Of a stretch of DNA of 10,942 bases, positions 7,785 to 10,942 are shown piece after piece. Numbering within the stretch: the first letter of the stretch is position 1; the number at the start of each line of letters is the position of its first letter. The translations under genes were made by a program, and so were the position numbers. The notes under the pieces are model-generated. The model ran no database searches. It was not told the DNA's origin and saw only the letters and a list, made by a program, of their open reading frames with translations. The stretch comes from Lachnospiraceae bacterium (GTDB lineage Bacteria > Bacillota_A > Clostridia > Lachnospirales > Lachnospiraceae): contig JAILCT010000208.1 in assembly GCA_024690425.1 (NCBI GenBank), positions 1 through 10,942 on the forward strand, given 5' to 3'.

Positions 7785-8537
7785 TTACTTAAGGGAGGCT
7801 CTGCGCTTCCTGATCCCGTCAAGGACTACTTCCTTCTTCTTGATAACCTCATTCTTATCCATTGCGGGGACGCCCTTAAGAGGATAGTCATATCCGAGCT
7901 TCTCATACTTGACCACACCCATCGTATGATAGGGAAGGACATCGAGGGCCTTGAGGTTATGAAGGCCTCCGATGAAGAAGCCCAGCTTATAGAGGTATTC
8001 ATCATCATCGGTATATCCCGGGACAACCACGTGCCTTATCCAGATATCCACATCCTTGGTATCAAGGTATTCGGCGAAGGCAAGTATCCCATCATTGGGC
8101 TGTGAAGTAAGCTCTTTATGCTTTTCGGGATCTATATGCTTGATATCAAGCATTACAAGGTTAGTGAGTTCCATAAGCTTATCCAGCTTCTCGATGAAGG
8201 CGGTATTGCCCGGCTTAAATGCTATACCGGAAGAATCAATACAGGTATGTACATTATCCTTCTTGGCAAGGGTGAAGAGGTCGATCAGGAAATCAACCTG
8301 CATCAGGGGTTCGCCGCCTGTTACTGTAATACCGCCGGTCTTGTAAAAGGGTTCATTCCTTTTATACTGGGCATATACTTCCTCGGGTGTCATCTCTGTT
8401 CCGCCTACCATAGCCCAGGTATCGGGATTATGGCAGTACAGGCATCTCATGGGACATCCCTGGACAAAAACAACAAACCTTGTGCCGGGTCCGTCCACGG
8501 TTCCGAAGGATTCAAGTGAGTGTATTCTTCCGTTCAT
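7785..8537 (-). CDS. pflA: Pyruvate formate-lyase activating enzyme (radical SAM)
   Basis: A 250-residue radical SAM enzyme that uses S-adenosylmethionine and a [4Fe-4S] cluster to abstract hydrogen from a glycine of pyruvate formate-lyase, making its catalytic radical. The N-terminal GRIHSLESFGTVDGPGTRF (3-21) is characteristic of PFL activases. The cluster motif is Cys28, Cys32 and Cys35 in GCPMRCLYCHNPDTW. The SAM-contacting TGGEPLMQ follows at 73-80. DIKHIDPEKH (131-140) and the VVVPGYTDD segment (170-178) are also typical. The length is normal for the family (about 245). The ATG at 8537 has AAGGAGAG upstream on its strand. pflB is not adjacent but 2.3 kb away on the other strand; a ferredoxin gene follows directly. 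Confidence 0.95.
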   Translation of the reverse strand: MNGRIHSLESFGTVDGPGTRFVVFVQGCPMRCLYCHNPDTWAMVGGTEMTPEEVYAQYKRNEPFYKTGGITVTGGEPLMQVDFLIDLFTLAKKDNVHTCIDSSGIAFKPGNTAFIEKLDKLMELTNLVMLDIKHIDPEKHKELTSQPNDGILAFAEYLDTKDVDIWIRHVVVPGYTDDDEYLYKLGFFIGGLHNLKALDVLPYHTMGVVKYEKLGYDYPLKGVPAMDKNEVIKKKEVVLDGIRKRRASLK

Positions 8538-8601
8538 AATGTGCTCTCCTTATTCTGTGCCTGTTAACGTCAGGCTCTTATATGGATCGGTCTATTAGAT
8601 A

Positions 8602-8630
8602 ATTTTACAAAATATAAGATGCAAGGGCAA
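8602..8630 (-). promoter_or_regulatory. Likely promoter of pflA
   Basis: Read on the minus strand, TTGCCC (complement of 8625-8630) and TAAAAT (complement of 8602-8607) are spaced by 17 bases. The predicted leader of about 60 bases carries a small hairpin, GCCTG/CAGGC at 8559-8575, shortly before the ribosome binding site. Confidence 0.5.
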
Positions 8631-8681
8631 GCGGGATACTGCATATTTTAAAAATTAATGACTTTTATGGATACGCATAGT

Positions 8682-8768
8682 ATAAAACGATCCGGCACGC
8701 ATGAAGATCTGCCTCTAAAATAGGATGAATGTCATAAGTGAGAACAGAAATACGCCGGATCGTTTTAT
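8682..8768. repeat. 15-bp perfect inverted repeat enclosing 57 bases
   Basis: ATAAAACGATCCGGC (8682-8696) is exactly complementary to GCCGGATCGTTTTAT (8754-8768). Both outer edges are A/T-rich, so the structure ends in a U-rich tract on either strand, like a terminator but with an unusually long loop. No gene reads into it from either side. The ends of a small non-autonomous mobile element, or the closing stem of a small RNA, would both fit. Confidence 0.8.
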
Positions 8769-8804
8769 TCCCTGTTTAAGGTATTATTTTGCACTGGTTT
8801 TTGA

Positions 8805-8873
8805 GCCGGACGGTTAATACTATAAGTACAGCATCTGTTGACAGTTACGTTCGTGATACGATCATTGTCCGGC
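8805..8873. repeat. 7-bp inverted repeat enclosing 55 bases
   Basis: GCCGGAC (8805-8811) pairs with GTCCGGC (8867-8873). The arms share the core GCCGGA/TCCGGC with the 15-bp inverted repeat just upstream, and the loop length is close to that one's (55 against 57 bases). With arms this short it could be chance, but the shared core makes it worth recording. Confidence 0.4.
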
Positions 8874-8995
8874 AAAGGCTTCCGTCGCGTGTAAGAATAA
8901 ATTGTTTACGTTAAGATCATCTGTAATGTCTGAGTTCGGAATTATCTACTTTCATGCACTTATGGAGTAAGTGTCTGTGAAAAGTATAATTGACA

Positions 8996-9059
8996 GCCTT
9001 ACGGCCAAGACACCTGAAAAATCCAGGTGCAGAGTGGCTTCAAAGGGTAGAAGACCACT
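8996..9059 (+). other. Cluster of three small hairpins, possible structured RNA
   Basis: Three consecutive stems are visible: GCC-TTAC-GGC (8996-9005), CACCTG/CAGGTG (9011-9029, 7-base loop) and AGTGGCTTC pairing with GAAG-a-CCACT (9033-9059, one bulged A). A TATAAT at 8985-8990 sits just upstream, without a good -35. The following run of A residues at 9062-9068 does not make a terminator on this strand. No known RNA family was recognised. Confidence 0.3.
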
Positions 9060-9290
9060 GGAAAAAAACTCAAATATGATGTAAAATATATATGAGAAAA
9101 GCTATTCTTACGACCCTCCTTTCGTTACCGATTACGAAGGAAGTCTTCGAGGCACATGGTACAACAGGAGAGGCCTGTTTTCAAGGGTTTGAGGGTGATT
9201 TTTAAAGAAACGTGATTATCAACAAAAGTCAATGCGTTTGCGGGGTGTGAAAAATGTGAATTTTTGGTGATTTTTCCCAAAGAGCGGTTA

Positions 9291-9318
9291 TTGACTAATC
9301 CATTTTATTCGATATACT
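9291..9318 (+). promoter_or_regulatory. Likely sigma-A promoter of mecA
   Basis: TTGACT (9291-9296) and TATACT (9313-9318) are spaced by 16 bases, about 37 bases before the mecA start. Just upstream lie an AT palindrome, AAAAAT-GTGA-ATTTTT (9250-9265), and three GTGA copies (9247, 9256, 9267), whose role is unknown. Confidence 0.65.
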
Positions 9319-9355
9319 ATATAAGACAAATATTAGGAAGAAAGGATGTGATTCT

Positions 9356-10096
9356 ATGAAGCTCGAGAAGGTTAACGATAATCAGATTCGCTGTACATTA
9401 ACCAAGGCCGATCTTGCCGACAGGCAGCTTAAGATAAGCGAACTGGCTTACGGAACGGAGAAGGCCAAGACACTTTTCAGAGACATGATGCAGCAGGCTT
9501 CATATGAATTCGGTTTTGAAGCCGAGGACATTCCTTTGATGATAGAGGCAATACCCTTATCAGCCGACTGTATCGTGCTGATCATCACCAAGGTTGAGGA
9601 TCCCGAGGAGCTGGATACCAGGTTTTCCAATTTTGCTCCGTCGGTACATGAGGATGACGGTGACTCTTCAATAGAGAATATGCTCCAGACATTCACCGAG
9701 GGTGCCGAGAATGTGCTTGACCTGTTCAAGAGACTTAAGGAAGAGACCGAGAGGATAGCGGCTGACGGCAAGGCACTTCCGGACAAGGGAGCTGAAGAAG
9801 GTGAACTGTGCAAGGTATTTTCGTTTACGGATCTTGACCAGATCACGAGGCTTGCACATGTCCTGTCAGGATTCTATACAGGCAGGAGCTCGCTCTATAA
9901 GGATGACAGGAACGGTAAGTATCTGCTCTTCCTGCTCAAGTCGAACCACACACGTGAGGACTTCAACAAGGTATGCAATATAGCATCTGAGTACGGTATC
10001 ATGGAGAACCTTACGGACATGACGATAGCCTACCTTGATGAACACGGCGGCCAGATCATTAAAGATGATGCACTGCAGAAACTGATGTTTTCTTGA
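9356..10096 (+). CDS. mecA: MecA-family adaptor protein for ClpC
   Basis: A 246-residue protein of the MecA family, adaptors that deliver substrates to the ClpC unfoldase and help it assemble with ClpP. In Bacillus the known targets include the competence factor ComK. The N-terminal substrate-binding domain (1-95) begins MKLEKVNDNQIRCTLTKADL and ends in the family signature ITKVEDPEELDTRF (77-90). An acidic linker covers about 96-150. The C-terminal domain, which binds ClpC, begins near CKVFSFTDLDQ (152-162) and continues through GFYTGRSSLYKDD and the EYGIMENLT segment (212-220). The ATG at 9356 follows AAAGGA (9341-9346). The stop lies three bases before a large palindromic repeat. Its local partner genes say nothing about its targets here, and competence itself is not implied. 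Confidence 0.9.
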   Translation: MKLEKVNDNQIRCTLTKADLADRQLKISELAYGTEKAKTLFRDMMQQASYEFGFEAEDIPLMIEAIPLSADCIVLIITKVEDPEELDTRFSNFAPSVHEDDGDSSIENMLQTFTEGAENVLDLFKRLKEETERIAADGKALPDKGAEEGELCKVFSFTDLDQITRLAHVLSGFYTGRSSLYKDDRNGKYLLFLLKSNHTREDFNKVCNIASEYGIMENLTDMTIAYLDEHGGQIIKDDALQKLMFS

Positions 10097-10099
10097 TCA

Positions 10100-10275
10100 T
10101 CTGGGACACGGGGACGGTTTTGGGACACGGGGACGGTTCTACTGTCTTCACTATATGTGTTAGGTATAATAAACAAAGAGCCGGGAGAAATCAATCTCCC
10201 GGCTCTAATTAATTGCTTTTATAGTGAAGACAGTAGAACCGTCCCCGTGTCCCAAAACCGTCCCCGTGTCCCAGA
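10100..10275. repeat. Palindromic repeat element with 56-bp perfect inverted arms
   Basis: Positions 10100-10155 are an exact reverse complement of 10220-10275. Each arm holds two copies of GGGACACGGGGACGGTT (10103-10119 and 10122-10138; complements at 10237-10253 and 10256-10272) at a 19-base period, followed inward by ACTGTCTTCACTATA. The 64-base centre contains a separate 12-bp hairpin. GC-rich units of this kind recall REP sequences and the small mobile elements moved by IS200/IS605-like or REP-associated (RAYT) transposases; no transposase is in the window, so this is a non-autonomous copy at best. It fills the gap between the convergent mecA and DUF1858 genes. Confidence 0.9.
10177..10206 (-). 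terminator. Hairpin inside the palindromic element, likely terminator
   Basis: AGAGCCGGGAGA (10177-10188) and TCTCCCGGCTCT (10195-10206) form a perfect 12-bp stem with a 6-base loop. Read on the minus strand it is followed by TTGTTTATTATA, a fair U-rich tract, so it probably ends the DUF1858 transcript. On the plus strand the next bases are AATTAATTGCTTTT, weaker, but they may still serve mecA. Confidence 0.65.
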
Positions 10276-10291
10276 ATCGTTTCCGTGTTTT
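10275..10291. repeat. Decayed fifth unit of the 19-base-period repeat
   Basis: AATCGTTTCCGTGTTTT sits exactly one 19-base period after the unit at 10256 and matches AACCGTCCCCGTGTCCC at 11 of 17 positions. All six differences are C to T on this strand. It runs into the stop codon of the DUF1858 gene (10290-10292). Confidence 0.7.
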
Positions 10292-10481
10292 ACACAGCTG
10301 CGATCTGGCCCATAAGTTCATCTACATCCATTCCGTGAACCATTGCAGCTTCTTCGAGACTCTCGCCCTGTGAAGCGGGGCAGCCGAGACAATGCATTCC
10401 CATTCCCATAAGTACGGGTGCTATTTCCGGCTTGAGCATAAGAGCCTCACCTATAGTCATATCTTTTGTTATATCAGCCAT
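10290..10481 (-). CDS. DUF1858 / hybrid-cluster-protein-associated redox disulfide protein
   Basis: A 63-residue single-domain protein of the DUF1858 type, also described as the redox disulfide domain associated with hybrid cluster (prismane) protein. Visible features are [22 protein letters not shown] (8-29), then the Cys31-x-x-Cys34 pair in [17 protein letters not shown] (30-46) and [12 protein letters not shown] (49-60), which match the family pattern. The pair is thought to cycle between disulfide and dithiol, or bind metal; the partner and reaction are not established. No hybrid cluster protein gene is in the window, and it sits divergently from pflB, a fermentation gene. The ATG at 10481 has GGAGGA (complement of 10489-10494) seven bases upstream. 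Its stop codon overlaps the edge of the palindromic repeat. Confidence 0.88.
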   Translation of the reverse strand: MADITKDMTIGEALMLKPEIAPVLMGMGMHCLGCPASQGESLEEAAMVHGMDVDELMGQIAAV

Positions 10482-10530
10482 TATAATATCCTCCTGTTTA
10501 TTTAATGATGTTTGTTTATTTCACTATCGT

Positions 10531-10559
10531 AATGTATCATTATTTTTTGCTAAATTCAA
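10531..10559 (-). promoter_or_regulatory. Possible promoter of the DUF1858 gene
   Basis: On the minus strand TTGAAT (complement of 10554-10559) and TACATT (complement of 10531-10536) are spaced by 17 bases and would give a leader of roughly 40 bases. Each box matches the consensus at four of six positions. The inverted repeat at 10566-10590 lies just upstream of the -35. Confidence 0.35.
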
Positions 10560-10565
10560 GATACA

Positions 10566-10590
10566 TTTTACCAAATATTGTTTGGCAAAA
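10566..10590. promoter_or_regulatory. Inverted repeat, possible operator
   Basis: TTTTACCAAA (10566-10575) and TTTGGCAAAA (10581-10590) are complementary at nine of ten positions around TATTG. It lies six bases upstream of the possible DUF1858 promoter and about 140 bases upstream of the pflB promoter. The binding protein is unknown. Confidence 0.45.
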
Positions 10591-10701
10591 TCAAGACAAC
10601 CGGGGTAATATGCATAATGATAAAGAGGCAGATAAATGAATAACCAAAAACGGGGCATGTGATTTTGTGCAAGATAGACAAAAACCGTAGATTTTATGCG
10701 G

Positions 10702-10723
10702 CTTGTACGTGAAAAAGTACAAG
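10702..10723. promoter_or_regulatory. Inverted repeat just upstream of the pflB promoter
   Basis: CTTGTAC (10702-10708) and GTACAAG (10717-10723) are perfect inverted copies separated by 8 bases. The second half ends eight bases before the pflB -35 box, a position typical of an activator or upstream repressor site. Confidence 0.5.
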
Positions 10724-10731
10724 TAATCATA

Positions 10732-10760
10732 TTGACGTGTATACACGATTAACCTATAAT
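10732..10760 (+). promoter_or_regulatory. Strong sigma-A promoter of pflB, with palindrome in the spacer
   Basis: TTGACG (10732-10737) and a perfect TATAAT (10755-10760) are spaced by 17 bases, giving a predicted start near 10767 and a leader of about 68 bases. The perfect 12-base palindrome CGTGTATACACG (10736-10747) overlaps the end of the -35 box and fills the front of the spacer, where a bound protein would block RNA polymerase. Confidence 0.8.
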
Positions 10761-10778
10761 TGACTTTGGCACTAAGTG

Positions 10779-10804
10779 TCCGGTCTAACCCCTACATGAC
10801 CGGA
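10779..10804 (+). promoter_or_regulatory. Hairpin in the pflB leader
   Basis: TCCGGTC (10779-10785) and GACCGGA (10798-10804) form a perfect 7-bp stem with a 12-base loop, extendable by one G-U pair. The A/T-rich TTAATTTTAAATTTT follows, and then the ribosome binding site. It could be a weak attenuator or an mRNA-stabilising structure. It does not match the ZTP (pfl) riboswitch as I know it. Confidence 0.5.
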
Positions 10805-10834
10805 TTAATTTTAAATTTTATAGGAGGCATTCAA

Positions 10835-10942
10835 ATGAGATCAGAATGGAATGGTTTCGTAGGCGGCAAATGGGAAAACGAAGTTAACGTACGTGACTTC
10901 ATCCAGAAGAACTACACACCTTATGACGGTGATGCTGAGTTC
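10835..10942 (+). CDS. pflB: Pyruvate formate-lyase (formate C-acetyltransferase), N-terminal part
   Basis: The first 36 codons are present and run off the window. The protein begins [20 protein letters not shown] and continues with [16 protein letters not shown], which matches the conserved amino end of PflB almost word for word ([29 protein letters not shown]). PflB converts pyruvate and CoA to formate and acetyl-CoA through a glycyl radical installed by PflA. The active-site cysteines and the radical glycine lie beyond the window, so activity cannot be judged. GGAGG at 10823-10827 precedes the ATG. The strong promoter at 10732-10760 suggests high expression, and the palindromes around it suggest control. 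Confidence 0.95.
   Translation, partial: MRSEWNGFVGGKWENEVNVRDFIQKNYTPYDGDAEF

Larger units (their letters stand above)
8538..9290. other. Long intergenic stretch without a recognisable gene
   Basis: About 750 bases between the divergent pflA and mecA genes. The pflA promoter lies at the left edge. No frame here is long enough, or well enough supported by a ribosome binding site, to call as a gene, and I recognise no tRNA, riboswitch or pseudogene. The stretch does hold structure: a 15-bp perfect inverted repeat (8682-8768), a 7-bp one (8805-8873), a cluster of small hairpins (8996-9059), AACAGG/CCTGTT near 9163-9180, and an AT palindrome at 9250-9265. It is much longer than every other gap in the window, so an unannotated RNA or a small mobile element is possible. 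Confidence 0.6.

Noticed and set aside
8725..8817. A 30-residue plus-strand frame starting MNVISENRNTPDRF
   Set aside because: It runs across one arm of the 15-bp inverted repeat, lacks a GGAGG-type site, and matches nothing I recognise.
8932..8945. GTTCGGAAT resembling a tRNA T-arm
   Set aside because: No matching acceptor stem, anticodon arm or T-stem pairing could be built around it.
9092..9205. A 37-residue plus-strand frame starting MRKAILTTLLSLPITKEVF in the pflA-mecA gap
   Set aside because: There is no ribosome binding site before the ATG, no recognisable family, and the surrounding sequence is hairpin-rich noncoding in character.
9216..9224. TTATCAACA, one base from a DnaA box, near a replication gene locus
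   Set aside because: A single imperfect box without a cluster or an AT-rich unwinding element does not support an origin here.
10761..10834. ZTP (pfl) riboswitch in the pflB leader
   Set aside because: The leader is only about 70 bases with one simple hairpin, and it lacks the conserved segments of the ZTP aptamer that I know.

Overview
The window looks like a chromosomal segment from a low-to-mid GC anaerobic Firmicute, most likely a Lachnospiraceae/Clostridia member. This is an inference from gene content (GdpP, MecA, pyruvate formate-lyase with its activase, a clostridial 2[4Fe-4S] ferredoxin), strong GGAGG ribosome binding sites, heavy AGG/AGA and ATA codon use, and sigma-A-type promoters. 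No phage, CRISPR, rRNA or tRNA gene was seen.

Layout. Positions 1-111 are the tail of an unidentified plus-strand gene. Positions 153-3532 hold a compact plus-strand set: larB and larC (nickel-pincer cofactor synthesis) and, overlapping larC, a multi-pass membrane protein with a coiled coil and a C-terminal J-like domain. Positions 3580-7530 hold a conserved Firmicutes housekeeping operon with its own promoter: gdpP (c-di-AMP phosphodiesterase), rplI (ribosomal protein L9) and dnaB (replicative helicase). It ends in a perfect 11-bp bidirectional terminator. Converging on that terminator from the minus strand are pflA (PFL activase) and a small ferredoxin gene. An unusually long stretch without a recognisable gene (8538-9355) follows, holding several inverted repeats and the promoters of pflA and mecA. 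mecA (plus) and a DUF1858/redox-disulfide gene (minus) converge on a striking palindromic repeat element at 10100-10291. The window closes with a palindrome-rich control region and the first 36 codons of pflB.

How the genes fit together. PflA needs an electron from reduced ferredoxin or flavodoxin to install the glycyl radical on PflB, so pflA, the ferredoxin and pflB form a logical fermentation set even though pflB lies 2.3 kb from pflA on the other strand. LarB and LarC act in sequence on the nickel-pincer cofactor; LarE and any cofactor-using enzyme are not in the window. GdpP/L9/DnaB is a widely conserved neighbourhood. MecA would act with ClpC elsewhere in the cell.

Most unusual parts: (1) the 56-bp perfect inverted repeat made of 19-bp-period units, with a fifth unit differing only by C-to-T changes and touching the stop codon of the DUF1858 gene; (2) the pflB control region, with two inverted repeats, one inside the core promoter, and a hairpin in the leader; (3) the 8682-8873 inverted-repeat region, which could be a small mobile element or an unannotated RNA; (4) the membrane J-like protein coupled to larBC.
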